Shown piece by piece: positions 16,023 through 24,352 of a stretch of DNA of 64,000 nucleotides. The DNA is from CAVQKZ01 sp963837325. Lineage in GTDB: Bacteria; Actinomycetota; Actinomycetes; Mycobacteriales; Jatrophihabitantaceae. The notes beneath the pieces are model-generated. The model was not told the DNA's origin and did not search any database. It saw only the letters and a program-made list of their open reading frames with translations. Each line of letters starts with the position of its first letter. Positions within the stretch are counted from its first letter, which is position 1. Both the position numbers and the translations under genes were made by a program. The stretch lies in NCBI GenBank assembly GCA_963837325.1, contig CAWIMV010000002.1, positions 62,001 to 126,000 of the forward strand. Direction: 5' to 3'.

Positions 16023-16598
16023 ATGGCTGCGGCGCGGATGACTGGTTCGCAACGACGGGCCCAAGTGCTCGGGATTGCTGCAGGCGAGTTCGCGGCGCAC
16101 GGACTGCACGGGGCGTCGATCGAGACCATCGCGCGCGAGGCGGGCATCACCCAGGCTTACGTGTTCCGAATGTTCGGGACCAAGAAGGCGCTGTTTCTGG
16201 AACTCGTCGGCGCAGCGTTCGATCGGTTCAGCGACGGAATGTCAACCGCCGCCGCCGGGACGCGGGGCCTGAGCGCGCTGTCCCTGATGGGCACGCAGTA
16301 CTACGAATCGCTGGCCGACCGCACCACGCTCAGGTTGCAGCTGCAAGGTTTTGCCGCCAGCGGTGACAGCGAGGTCCGCGATCTCGTCCGGGCACGGCTC
16401 GCCCACATGTGGCACACGGTCGCCGATAAGACAGGACTGGATCCCGTAACGGTGAAGTCATTCCTCGCGTTCGGCATGCTGCTCAACAACGTCGCCGCCC
16501 TCGACATCGGCGAGCTCGATGAGCAATGGGCCACGGGCCTACGCACCCGGATCCACGCTGGGCTGTTCGCGCACATCACCAGCAACGCCAACCGATGA
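16023..16598 (+). CDS. TetR-family transcriptional regulator
   Basis: A 191-residue repressor. The N-terminal helix-turn-helix is ASIETIAREAGITQAYVF followed by RMFGTKKALFLELV, the classic TetR signature. The C-terminal ligand domain contains LMGTQYYESLADRTTLRLQ and FLAFGMLLNNVAALDI. ATG 16023 is chosen; GTG 16014 would add three residues. No Shine-Dalgarno site is visible, so the mRNA may be leaderless. It is divergent from the methyltransferase gene, with the heptamer array between. Members commonly repress themselves and the divergent neighbour. Confidence 0.92.
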   Translation: MAAARMTGSQRRAQVLGIAAGEFAAHGLHGASIETIAREAGITQAYVFRMFGTKKALFLELVGAAFDRFSDGMSTAAAGTRGLSALSLMGTQYYESLADRTTLRLQLQGFAASGDSEVRDLVRARLAHMWHTVADKTGLDPVTVKSFLAFGMLLNNVAALDIGELDEQWATGLRTRIHAGLFAHITSNANR

Positions 16599-16768
16599 CA
16601 GGTGCCCTGACCGTGCCGGCCGGGTAGTCGCGGGGAGGACGGAAGACAAGCTCGGCGACCGAACGCGGAGCTCGACAACAGGTACGGCCGTCTCAGACGG
16701 GTCACGAGTTCACGGCGGTTCGTGCGTGGGCGGGGCCTTCCGGGTGCCGCCCGGAGCATGATCGATTG

Positions 16769-17215
16769 GTGCGTAGCGTGGTTGTCGGTATCGGTGCCGC
16801 CATTGTCCTGGTAACGACGATGGCGGGTTGCGGCAACTCGAACGCGCAAAGCGACGGCCCCCGGAAGAAGATCTGCGGCACCTGGATCGGCCGCGCGACA
16901 AGCGTCAGGGGAAGTGGCCCTTGGTACGTCGAGGCATCGTCGTCGCGGCCTCCTGCGGTCCGCGCTCTCGCCGGCTCCAGCCCGACCTGGGTGCGGCTCG
17001 GTTCAGGCTGCACCCACGGACAGCGGACCACATTCTCCGCACACGGCGTCGTTGTCGTCGATGGTCGGGTTGTCGGACATGACGGTCGACCAGTCGCGGT
17101 TCTCCTCCGGCCTGTCGCCGCCGGTTCGACCTCGGTTCTCGACCCCGAGGGAGACGTCACTCTTAATTTCGTGGTCAGTCAGATGTCCGGCGTTCCGTCC
17201 GCCGGGTCCAACTAG
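16769..17215 (+). CDS. Small lipoprotein, unknown
   Basis: A protein of about 148 residues with signal peptide RSVVVGIGAAIVLVTTMAGC (lipobox MAGC) and a mature beta-rich domain containing CGTWIGRATSVRGSG, TWVRLGSGC and GVVVVDGRVVG. Three Cys remain after the lipid-modified one. No family is recognised. GTG 16769 (or TTG 16766) follows GGAG. It is encoded alone, convergent with the iminopeptidase gene. Confidence 0.7.
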   Translation: MRSVVVGIGAAIVLVTTMAGCGNSNAQSDGPRKKICGTWIGRATSVRGSGPWYVEASSSRPPAVRALAGSSPTWVRLGSGCTHGQRTTFSAHGVVVVDGRVVGHDGRPVAVLLRPVAAGSTSVLDPEGDVTLNFVVSQMSGVPSAGSN

Positions 17216-17239
17216 GACGCGGCGAAGATGCCCACGTGG

Positions 17240-18190
17240 TCAGGTGCGGGCGAAGCGGTCGATTGCGGCGATCATCTTTTCGGTCATTTCGTCACCGCCC
17301 GTGTGCCCAGTGTTCACCAGATGCAGTTGGGCCTCGGGCCAGGCTTGGGAAAGCAGCCACGGGACGTCGGGCGGACTGCCGACGTCGAAGCGGCCGTGAA
17401 TCAGCACGCCAGGGATACCGGCAAGCTTCGGCGCGTTGCGTAACAGCTGGTCCGGATCGAGCCATGCGGCGTGCGAGAAGTAGCGGGCGCACAGCCGGGC
17501 GAACGTCATCCGGAAGTCCGGGTCGGTGTAGCGCGGGTTGGGCTGCCATCCGTCTTCCAGCGATACCACCGCGTCTTCCCAGTCGCACCAGTCCTGTGCG
17601 GCGCGCACGCGTACGCCCGGGTCGGGGTGTGTGTTGAGCAGCCGGTCGTAGGCAGCGACCAGGTCGCCGGCATCCTCGCCAGCCCCCGCGCGGAAGCGGG
17701 CCCATTCGGCGGGGAAGAACCGGCCCGCCTCGTGGTACAGCCAGTGCACGTCCGACGGCCGGGTCATGGTGACCGATACAAGCACCATCTCGCTGATCCG
17801 ATGCGGGAACTTCTCGGCGTAGGCCAGGGCCAGCGTGACACCCCACGAGCCGCCCCAGACCAACCAGCGTTCGACGCCTAGATGCTCGCGCAAACACTCG
17901 ATGTCCGCGAGCAGATGACCGGTCGTGTTCGTGCTCAGATCGGTGGCGAGGTTAGCCACGGGCGGAGTGCTGCGGCCGCAGCCGCGTTGATCGAACTGCA
18001 CGAACCGGTACGCGCGCGGGTCGAACGCGCGGCTCCGCCCGGGACTGATCCCGCTGCCCGGGCCGCCGTGCAGGGCGAGGGCCGGCTTGCCATCGGGATT
18101 GCCACTTGCCTCCCAGTAGATCCGCTGGCCGTCGCCGACATCAAGCATGCCCCGCTCGTACGGCTCGTTCGCCGAGTACTTGGTGACCAC
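17240..18190 (-). CDS. pip: Proline iminopeptidase
   Basis: A 316-residue peptidase family S33 enzyme that releases N-terminal proline from peptides in the cytoplasm. The family signature is complete: LALHGGPGSGISPG, YRFVQFDQRGCGRSTPP, nucleophile elbow VWGGSWGVTLALAYAEKFP (Ser of GGSWG at about residue 113), the acid in IHGRFDVGSPPD and His in NTGHTGGDE. The length is typical. The start at GTG 18190 is supported by the conserved N-terminal block about 15 residues in. It is monocistronic, with no sign of transfer in composition. Confidence 0.95.
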   Translation of the reverse strand: MVTKYSANEPYERGMLDVGDGQRIYWEASGNPDGKPALALHGGPGSGISPGRSRAFDPRAYRFVQFDQRGCGRSTPPVANLATDLSTNTTGHLLADIECLREHLGVERWLVWGGSWGVTLALAYAEKFPHRISEMVLVSVTMTRPSDVHWLYHEAGRFFPAEWARFRAGAGEDAGDLVAAYDRLLNTHPDPGVRVRAAQDWCDWEDAVVSLEDGWQPNPRYTDPDFRMTFARLCARYFSHAAWLDPDQLLRNAPKLAGIPGVLIHGRFDVGSPPDVPWLLSQAWPEAQLHLVNTGHTGGDEMTEKMIAAIDRFART

Positions 18191-18345
18191 CGCTGATCCC
18201 TCCGGACTAGTTCCCAGTGATCACACGGTAGGGCCAATCAATCCGCGCGCTCAACGTCGCTCGCGGCACCCCAGACCATGTCTACAGACGCACTGTCATC
18301 GCCTGTCTAAACGCACCACCTGCGACAGATGAGTACTCGACGAAG

Positions 18346-18879
18346 TCAACCCATTGCCGCCCGCAGACGCTCGAGGGTTGAGGAGAGCGAGCCGCGAGCA
18401 TCGACCCAGACTGCTCGCGGCCGAGCCTCCCGCAGCCCGCCCAGCGACTCGACGAGACGCTCGGCGTCGCCAGGTCCGACTAGGCGATTGTTCACGACGT
18501 GATCTCGTCGATGCGGAGCGGTTGAGCGACCAGCCAGCCTGGCGGCGAGTCCCGGAGCGTCCAACTCGAGAATGAACTCGAAGAACACGGCGCCAAGTTC
18601 CACTGCCAGGTGCTCAAGGTCCTGGATAAAGGCAGTCCGGGCCAGGTACTGACCAACCACGACGTCGTAACCGGCTCCGAGGTGCTCGCGCGCAAGCGTG
18701 AGACCGAGCCACCGGGCATGCAGACCCGAAGCCACGGGATCTTCCTCCCAGCGCCCCAGCGAGTGTTTGATGCCATCCACGTCGAGCGCCAATGTCATCG
18801 GCATTTCCTGGGCGACCGCCTCCGCCAATGTCGACTTCCCTGATCCCGGCGCACCGTTGATCAACACCAGTCGAGCCAT
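18346..18879 (-). CDS. P-loop kinase-like ATPase
   Basis: A 177-residue small nucleotide-binding protein. Walker A is LVLINGAPGSGKSTLAEAVA at the N-terminus, followed by ALDVDGIKHSLGRW (an acidic residue in the position used by shikimate- and gluconate-kinase-like enzymes), DVVVGQYLARTAFI and an arginine-containing lid (RLAGRSTAPHRRD). The fold is that of the AAA_33/zeta/small-molecule kinase group, and the substrate is unknown. ATG 18879 is chosen because the strand leading to the P-loop begins there. It is monocistronic. Confidence 0.8.
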   Translation of the reverse strand: MARLVLINGAPGSGKSTLAEAVAQEMPMTLALDVDGIKHSLGRWEEDPVASGLHARWLGLTLAREHLGAGYDVVVGQYLARTAFIQDLEHLAVELGAVFFEFILELDAPGLAARLAGRSTAPHRRDHVVNNRLVGPGDAERLVESLGGLREARPRAVWVDARGSLSSTLERLRAAMG

Positions 18880-18944
18880 GCTGAGACCGTACCGACGTCG
18901 CCTCAACCACCGCTCGCTCATCGGCATCTGTGCAAGCACCATGG

Positions 18945-18962
18945 GCGGGCATGAGCGGCGTC
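18945..18962 (+). repeat. Degenerate intergenic repeat copy
   Basis: GCGGGCATGAGCGGCGTC, with one G inserted before CATG. It keeps GGCATGAGCG, compatible with the IS110 right target guide. Confidence 0.5.
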
Positions 18963-19100
18963 TGTGGTGCATGATCGGCGCGTGACCAGCGACTGGCTCC
19001 TCCGGGTTCTTGGATCTCGTCCGAGTTGGCCCTCGATGCCGTAGTCGCGACTACCGGATCTAGACCCAGCAGTTGCGCGACTCCGCCGACAGCACTCACG

Positions 19101-19120
19101 GCGGCATGGCCGGACGGTAC
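19101..19120 (+). repeat. Oriented intergenic repeat copy
   Basis: GCGGCATGGCCGGACGGTAC, preceded by GCACTCACG. A second partial match, CATTGAGCGTGCGT, follows about 40 bases downstream (19142-19155). Confidence 0.65.
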
Positions 19121-19179
19121 GCCGCCATGCCTCCAGCGAGGCATTGAGCGTGCGTGTGCGAGCGTGTGGATGCGGTGGT

Positions 19180-20745
19180 CTAGGGCCGAATTAGTTGTCT
19201 TGGCGGCTGCGGTGGGAGTCGGAGGGTGAGTTGAGCGGTTGGCAGGTCGAGGTATCGGGTGTGGGTGTTCAGGCATTGCAGCACCGGCCATTGGGGCGCG
19301 CCGGGGGCGGGCCCGATTCGAAATAGATGGGTGTCGACGTAGCGGCGGGCGTGCATGCCGTGCAGGCTCGCGGCCTCGAGACAGCTGCAGGTGTGGGGAT
19401 CCAGAACGGGCGCCATAAGGCGGTGTTGCTCGTGGCGGATCCACCGTCGCCGCCCTCGCGTTGCCGCGACGGCGGCGACGCCCACCGCAATGGCCTCAAC
19501 CCAATTGAGCCACGACGGTCGATGTGGCAGTTGTGCTGCCAACCCGCCGGCAACGACGAGCGTGAAGATGAACGTGAATACGTCGATCACCCGGTAGCGA
19601 CGACGGTTGAGGATCTGCAGTGGATCTTTGATCGCCCGGACGAGCTGAGAGGTCCGGATGTCCAGGCCCGGTAATGGCCTGGTCCGGGCCCATGCCGCGA
19701 AGGCCAGGACCAGGAGCACGCTCGGCAGCGCGTTGCCAACTGCGATGGAGGCAGCAAGGCCTGCGACGAGCACGATCACTCGGGCCGAATTGCGGCGCCA
19801 ACGACGAGGCGCTCTCGCACGGTAGGCGGCACGCCAACGCTGCCGCGCGTCTCGCGAGGCGTCGTCGACGGCTCGGGTGGGGTCTGTCTCCCGGTGCACA
19901 TAGTGGCCGATGGTGACCAGAGCGCTGACTTTCACCGGCTCGCCGTTGGCCGCGAGCTGATCCAGGGTGGCGTTGAGCGGATCGGTCTCGTCAATGCAGC
20001 GTGACAGTTCCGCCCGATCGATGACTTTGATTGCTTCGACGTAGTCGGTGCGCCTGACGAGATCGACGGCTAGCGCGCGGGCCGCGTCGATGTCGCCGGG
20101 CAACTGGTCACGCAGCAGGTTGGCGAAGTGCGCTGCTACCTCCGGCCGAGCTGCCGCCTCGGCCGCACGCAGCATCAACATGTGCACGAGCGGATGACCA
20201 GGTAGGACGGTTGACATGGTTACCAGGTCAGGAAGGTTCAGGTTCTCACCGTGGATGACTGCGTCAACGCGCGTGACGAAATCAGGCCAGACATCGTCCT
20301 CATCCGTACCGATCACCCTCCCGCTCAACAACGTGTGTGCCTCATCGGAGCGGCCGGCGGCCAGAAGCAGCTGCGCCTGCTCGATCGGGTCAGTGTCGTC
20401 GAGGTTGGGGTAATAGCTCGCTGCATCGCCCCACCGACCGTTTTGCAACAACGTGGCCAAGACAACCGACACACCCACATCCGCAGGCGGCTCGCCGACT
20501 AGGTTCACGTCGGTATCGGTCACTCCTAGTAGATCGGCTAGGAAAGCCAGCGAATAAGACGAATCGCATAGCTGACCAGGCGGCTGGCGATAAGTCCGTT
20601 GTTCGATCTGAACACACCGTCCGCGGCATGGAGGGCAGGCCTGATGCACGAACTGGCAACAAGTCGACGGTTCGCGTGACCGCGAATCGGGGTTACGTCC
20701 GTTGGACGAGGCCCGTGTGGCTGGATTTCGCGATACTCGCACCAT
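19180..20745 (-). CDS. TPR-like membrane protein, unknown
   Basis: A protein of up to 521 residues. The middle holds helical-repeat sequence: NLDDTDPIEQAQLLLAAGRS, AARALAVDLVRRTDYVEAI and MLRAAEAAARPEVAAHF. The C-terminal third has about four hydrophobic helices (RVIVLVAGLAASIAVG, VLLVLAFAAWA, IDVFTFIFTLVVAGGLA, WVEAIAVGVAAVA) and a final soluble tail. No named family is recognised. The start at ATG 20745 is doubtful because the first 45 residues read through a GCGGCATG repeat copy (20623). The true start may be further in, for example GTG 20523. Confidence 0.55.
   Translation of the reverse strand: MVRVSRNPATRASSNGRNPDSRSREPSTCCQFVHQACPPCRGRCVQIEQRTYRQPPGQLCDSSYSLAFLADLLGVTDTDVNLVGEPPADVGVSVVLATLLQNGRWGDAASYYPNLDDTDPIEQAQLLLAAGRSDEAHTLLSGRVIGTDEDDVWPDFVTRVDAVIHGENLNLPDLVTMSTVLPGHPLVHMLMLRAAEAAARPEVAAHFANLLRDQLPGDIDAARALAVDLVRRTDYVEAIKVIDRAELSRCIDETDPLNATLDQLAANGEPVKVSALVTIGHYVHRETDPTRAVDDASRDARQRWRAAYRARAPRRWRRNSARVIVLVAGLAASIAVGNALPSVLLVLAFAAWARTRPLPGLDIRTSQLVRAIKDPLQILNRRRYRVIDVFTFIFTLVVAGGLAAQLPHRPSWLNWVEAIAVGVAAVAATRGRRRWIRHEQHRLMAPVLDPHTCSCLEAASLHGMHARRYVDTHLFRIGPAPGAPQWPVLQCLNTHTRYLDLPTAQLTLRLPPQPPRQLIRP
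20623..20642 (+). repeat. Possible intergenic repeat copy
   Basis: GCGGCATGGAGGGCAGGCCT. The octamer is exact but the right half is poor. It falls in the doubtful N-terminus of the leftward gene. Confidence 0.4.
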
Positions 20746-20822
20746 GAGGGTGCGGCGGCGTAGACACGAGGACCTCGAGCAATCCGTGGTCCTGACTGTG
20801 CCCGCCTGTCTAGCCTGATCTT

Positions 20823-21302
20823 GTGAAGCTGCGAGAGAGCGTCCGTGCGCTCATCCTCGACGAGAACGACTCGGTCCTGCTGGTGCGGTTCGACTGGGAG
20901 GGGCTCGACCTGCCCGGTGGCTTTTGGGCAAATCCCGGTGGTGGGATCGAGCGCGGGGAGAGCCGTGCAGACGCGCTTGCGCGAGAACTGCAGGAGGAGG
21001 TCGGCCTTCGGCTGACCTCACTCGGTCCCGAGGTCTGGACCAAGACGGCGCTGTTCCCGATGTCGGGCTGGGATGGTCAGGTGGACCACATTCACCTGGT
21101 ACGAGTGCCGCACTTCGCGCCGCAGCCGCAGCTCTCCGTTGACCAACTACTGGCCGAGAACGTGCAGGAAATCCGCTGGTGGAAGCTGGACGAACTCGCC
21201 GACAGTCACGCGACCTTTGCCCCACGGGCGCTACCTGCCTTGCTTGAGAACCTGCTCTCCGGCGTGATCCCGAAAGAGCCGGTCGTCGTCAAGGGCTTCT
21301 GA
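20823..21302 (+). CDS. Nudix hydrolase
   Basis: A 159-residue pyrophosphohydrolase. The Nudix box is complete: GGGIERGESRADALARELQ followed by EEVGL (G-x5-E-x7-REUxEExGU), in the usual position after the strands VRALILDENDSVLLVRF and LPGGFWANPG. The C-terminal IRWWKLDELADSHATFAPRA is typical of the (deoxy)nucleoside triphosphate or ADP-ribose type. The substrate is not predictable. The start is GTG 20823. It is encoded alone and followed by the repeat copy at 21324. Confidence 0.93.
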   Translation: MKLRESVRALILDENDSVLLVRFDWEGLDLPGGFWANPGGGIERGESRADALARELQEEVGLRLTSLGPEVWTKTALFPMSGWDGQVDHIHLVRVPHFAPQPQLSVDQLLAENVQEIRWWKLDELADSHATFAPRALPALLENLLSGVIPKEPVVVKGF

Positions 21303-21323
21303 ACTCGCCGGCAGTGCTCGCTC

Positions 21324-21343
21324 GCGGCATGAGCGCGTTTGAA
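21324..21343 (+). repeat. Oriented intergenic repeat copy
   Basis: GCGGCATGAGCGCGTTTGAA. It carries GCATGAG, the full IS110 right-target guide match, and lies just past the Nudix gene. Confidence 0.75.
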
Positions 21344-21543
21344 CTCCCGCGCTCGGCAAGGACGGCGGGCGCGACCCCGTACTGCGAAGTCCTGAAGGTC
21401 GCTAACGCACGGGGAAACCGTGCAAGCTCGTCTATCCAGTCAGAAGCCGCAGCCGAAAGGTCGGCGGAGGACGTCTTGACTTCAACTCGGAGCCGACATC
21501 GAACCGAACGTCGTCGCCGCTTCCTGCATCCCGCGCATCATCG

Positions 21544-21563
21544 GCGACATGAGTCTGCGTGGA
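21544..21563 (+). repeat. Degenerate intergenic repeat copy
   Basis: GCGACATGAGTCTGCGTGGA, preceded by CGCGCATCATCG. It overlaps a possible ATG of the next gene, arguing for the later start. Confidence 0.55.
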
Positions 21564-21602
21564 TCTGTTCAAGAAGTTGGACCGTCTGCCGATAACACGA
21601 GC

Positions 21603-23291
21603 ATGCCGATTTCGCTCACGACCGGAACGGCCGGCCTGGTTGCCGGTGCCGTGCTGAGCCTTGCCGCGGCGGGGATTGTGGCGACCGCTTCCCAGGGCTC
21701 GGCTCAGGCGAGCACGCCGAGTTGCGTGACTGACGCGTGCACCGCCAGTTTCGCGTACACCGGCGTCGAGCAGGACTGGACGGTTCCGACGGGCGTCAGT
21801 GAGATCACCGTGACGGTCGCTGCGGGCTCTGGTGGGGCCGGCACTCAGGCTTCGGGCGGTGCCGGTGGCGCGGTGACGGCGACAGTGCCGGTCACAGCGG
21901 GGCATTCCCTGGCCCTGGTGGTCGGAGCGGCAGGGGCCGATGAGGGCTACCGCGCGGCAGGCCTGGCCGACCCGGCCTACGGCGGCGGGGGTGGCGGCGG
22001 CTGGATGGACATGGGCATGGGCATGGGCATGCAGAACAGCTATGAGCAAAACGGCTCGGGCGGTGGCGGTTCTTTCGCCTGGGACCTGACCGGAAGCCCG
22101 GCGTTGCTGATCGCCGCTGGCGGCGGTGGCGGCGGCTCGTGGGCCGGCGCAGGCGGCGGCACCGGCGGAGCGGGCGGCGACGGAGGTAACGGTGCGGCTG
22201 CCTTTGGCTGCGACGGCGGCTTCGGCTTCGGCGCCACGACCAGTCACGCCGGCGCCGGCAGCAGCGACAACGGCACCGGCTACCCGAGCGACTACCTCGG
22301 CGCTCCCGGCTCGGGCCCCGCGAGCTCACCGACGACCTTCGGCGACGGCGGGTCGGGTAACGACACGGCGCGGGGAGGCGGCGGCGGTGGCGGCGTCTAC
22401 GGCGGTGGCGGTGGCGGCGGGACCGGCGTGCCCACAATGTGCAGCTACGACGCCAGCGGCGGCGGGGGCTCCGGCTACCTCAGCTCGCAGGCCACGGCGG
22501 TGTCCACCCAGACCAACGTCGGCGACGGGTCGATCCAGATCAGCTACCAACTCGATGTGACCACATCGACCACACTCACCATAAGCCCGTCGGAATCAGC
22601 GCCCGCGGGGTCGGCGGTGACGCTGACAGCGACAGTGAGCCCGGCGCCGGCCGCGGGCGGCACCGTCACCTTCCTCGACGGCACCCAACCCATCGGGACC
22701 GCACCGCTCAGCACGGGTACGGCCCACCTCGTGACCGCCTCGCTGAGCCTCGGAGCCCACCCGATCAGCGCCGAGTACGGCGGCGCCACCGGCTCGGCGG
22801 CCTCCACTTCGACCGCGGTGACCTACACGATCGTCACGGCAACCACGCCGAGTGCACCGCCGCCACCCGCGTCCACAAACCATGCGCGGCTGCATCTGAC
22901 CAGCAATCACCTGCAACAGGGCGGCGACGGGCGCGCCCTCGGCAGCGGGTTCCAACCCGGCGAGACCGTCGTGGCCACCCTGCACTCCACGCCGACCACG
23001 GTGGGCAGCTACCGCGCGCGCGCCGACGGGTCAGTCACCATCACCTTCACCGTGCCCGCGGATCTGAGCCCCGGTCAGCACACACTCACCGTCACCGGGC
23101 AAAGCAGCAAACGAACGGCTACCGCGACCCTCACGATCACCGCCGACACGCTCGCCGCGCCCGCCCTTGCCAACACCGGCTCGCCCGTCACCACGCTGCT
23201 GGTCTTCACAATTGCTCTCGTCGTGCTGGGAGCAGCCATGCTCGTACTACCCCGCCGCCGGGTTACCGGCGCAGCCGATCGACGCGGATAG
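21603..23291 (+). CDS. Cell-wall surface protein with LAxTG sortase signal
   Basis: A 562-residue extracellular protein. From ATG 21603 there is a signal peptide (TAGLVAGAVLSLAAAGIVA). The N-terminal domain (WTVPTGVSEITVTVAAGSG) leads into a long glycine-rich region of GGGGG and GGAGG blocks, resembling glycine-rich adhesin-like proteins. Next comes a bacterial Ig-like domain (PAGSAVTLTATVSPAPA, GTVTFLDGTQPIG, LSLGAHPISAEYGG) and a second beta domain (GSGFQPGETVVATLHS). It ends with LANTGSPVTT, a hydrophobic helix and RRRVTG: an LAxTG class E sortase signal. No sortase gene is in the window. The upstream ATG 21549 lies inside a repeat copy and is less likely. Confidence 0.85.
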   Translation: MPISLTTGTAGLVAGAVLSLAAAGIVATASQGSAQASTPSCVTDACTASFAYTGVEQDWTVPTGVSEITVTVAAGSGGAGTQASGGAGGAVTATVPVTAGHSLALVVGAAGADEGYRAAGLADPAYGGGGGGGWMDMGMGMGMQNSYEQNGSGGGGSFAWDLTGSPALLIAAGGGGGGSWAGAGGGTGGAGGDGGNGAAAFGCDGGFGFGATTSHAGAGSSDNGTGYPSDYLGAPGSGPASSPTTFGDGGSGNDTARGGGGGGGVYGGGGGGGTGVPTMCSYDASGGGGSGYLSSQATAVSTQTNVGDGSIQISYQLDVTTSTTLTISPSESAPAGSAVTLTATVSPAPAAGGTVTFLDGTQPIGTAPLSTGTAHLVTASLSLGAHPISAEYGGATGSAASTSTAVTYTIVTATTPSAPPPPASTNHARLHLTSNHLQQGGDGRALGSGFQPGETVVATLHSTPTTVGSYRARADGSVTITFTVPADLSPGQHTLTVTGQSSKRTATATLTITADTLAAPALANTGSPVTTLLVFTIALVVLGAAMLVLPRRRVTGAADRRG

Positions 23292-23363
23292 CGCGCAGTC
23301 GGACGCTGCCGGGGTTGCCCACTCACGTCAGCGTGCGCGAGGGGCGGTCGAGCTGATCCGCAC

Positions 23364-23621
23364 TTACTTGTAGTGGAATCGGGCCAGCAGGACGACCAGG
23401 TCGTCGCCGTCGACGAGGTAGACCAGTGGGTGCTCCTCGCTGATGCGGCGCGACCAGGCGCCGGCGAGGAGATGCCGCAGTGGCTCGGGTTTGCCGATGC
23501 CGTCAGTCGGGTCGCGTAGGGCGTCGTCGATGAGCCGGTTGATCCGTTTGAGCGTGGTTCGGTCGGCGCCAAGCCAGAATGTGTAGTCCTCCCACCCGTG
23601 CGGGGTGAAGACCAGCCTCAC
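23364..23621 (-). CDS. yoeB: YoeB-family toxin (mRNA interferase)
   Basis: An 85-residue RelE-superfamily toxin that cleaves mRNA on the ribosome. It has the full YoeB pattern: F-x-x-x-GWEDYTFWLGADR at the start, LKRINRLIDDALRDP, GIGKPEPLRHLLAGAWSRRI and LVVLLARFHYK at the C-terminus. His and Tyr at the C-terminal end and the Glu/Arg residues expected for catalysis are present. The start ATG overlaps the stop of the antitoxin gene by 4 bases, so translation is coupled. Confidence 0.95.
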   Translation of the reverse strand: MRLVFTPHGWEDYTFWLGADRTTLKRINRLIDDALRDPTDGIGKPEPLRHLLAGAWSRRISEEHPLVYLVDGDDLVVLLARFHYK

Positions 23622-23863
23622 CGGCTCAACTCGTGCGGCTCGCTCTGACCGGATCGAGCCTGGTGCAGGCTTTCGAGGAGTCGCTTGGCATTGGCGGGGA
23701 CGCGCAGTAGGTGAGCGCTCTCTTCCAGCGCGTCGAAGTCGGCTCGTGACAACAGAACGGCATCGCCGCGACGTGAGGTGATCTCGATCGGCGTCCGATC
23801 GTTGTTGACCTGCTCGATGAGCGGAAACAGGTTCTTGCGCGCCTCGCTCGCGGTGATCGCCAC
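23618..23863 (-). CDS. yefM: YefM-family antitoxin
   Basis: An 81-residue Phd/YefM antitoxin. The N-terminal DNA-binding part is ITASEARKNLFPLIEQVNND, followed by PIEITSRRGDAVLLSRADFD, and the C-terminal toxin-binding segment is AKRLLESLHQARSG. GTG 23863 is chosen because GAGGGAG lies 8 bases upstream and the family begins at this point; longer starts add unrelated residues. With YoeB it forms an operon that the pair normally represses itself. Confidence 0.93.
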   Translation of the reverse strand: MAITASEARKNLFPLIEQVNNDRTPIEITSRRGDAVLLSRADFDALEESAHLLRVPANAKRLLESLHQARSGQSEPHELSR

Positions 23864-23961
23864 GGTGATTCTCCCTCTTCGGACTGGTACCAGATACTGT
23901 ACCATTCGTGACGTCTCACGATCCGCTGTCATCGGCAGAGTTCACCTGTGGAAGGGCACAA

Positions 23962-24345
23962 ATGCAATCTCGAACGAACGCCATGTGGTGGGGAACCGCT
24001 ATCGAGGCGCCTGACGCCGGTGCATTGGCGCGGTTCTACTCCGAGCTGCTCGGATGGCCCATCGGTCACGAGGAGCCGGGCACGACGATCCTCGCCGCCC
24101 CAGAGGGATCCATCTATGTCGTGTTCCAGCAGGCCACCGATTACCAGGCACCCGTGTGGCCGCCGGTCGACGGGCAGCAGCGCCCGATGATGCACTTCGA
24201 CTTCCAGGTCGGTGACCTCGACTCGGCGGTCGCGGAAGCAGTCGCACTCGGAGCTTCGGTCGCTGGTTACCAGCCGCAGGACAATGTCCGCGTGCTCTTG
24301 GACCCGGCCGGCCACCCTTTCTGCCTTTGCCGCGACGACGGCTGA
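23962..24345 (+). CDS. VOC/glyoxalase-fold protein
   Basis: A 127-residue protein with two betaalphabetabetabeta modules: MWWGTAIEAPDAGALARFYS then ELLGWPIGHEEPGTTIL, and MMHFDFQVGDLDSAVAEAV then GASVAGYQ...RVLLDPAGHPFCLC. This is the pattern of the glyoxalase/bleomycin-resistance/dioxygenase superfamily. Substrate and metal use are unknown. ATG 23962 follows GGAAGGG, and upstream starts have no site. It is divergent from the antitoxin gene. Confidence 0.88.
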   Translation: MQSRTNAMWWGTAIEAPDAGALARFYSELLGWPIGHEEPGTTILAAPEGSIYVVFQQATDYQAPVWPPVDGQQRPMMHFDFQVGDLDSAVAEAVALGASVAGYQPQDNVRVLLDPAGHPFCLCRDDG

Positions 24346-24352
24346 CCAGCCA

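Noticed and set aside
4400..21600. Classical integron array
   Set aside because: The intergenic repeat lacks attC-type RYYYAAC/GTTRRRY ends and long imperfect palindromes, and no tyrosine integrase of the IntI type is present.
21892..22437. Arg-rich reading frame opposite the surface protein
   Set aside because: It is an antisense shadow of glycine codons with no domain features.
22000..22450. Regularly repeated GGCGGCGG blocks resembling a repeat array
   Set aside because: They are codon repeats of the glycine-rich region of the surface protein. There is no constant repeat/spacer structure, so it is not a CRISPR array.
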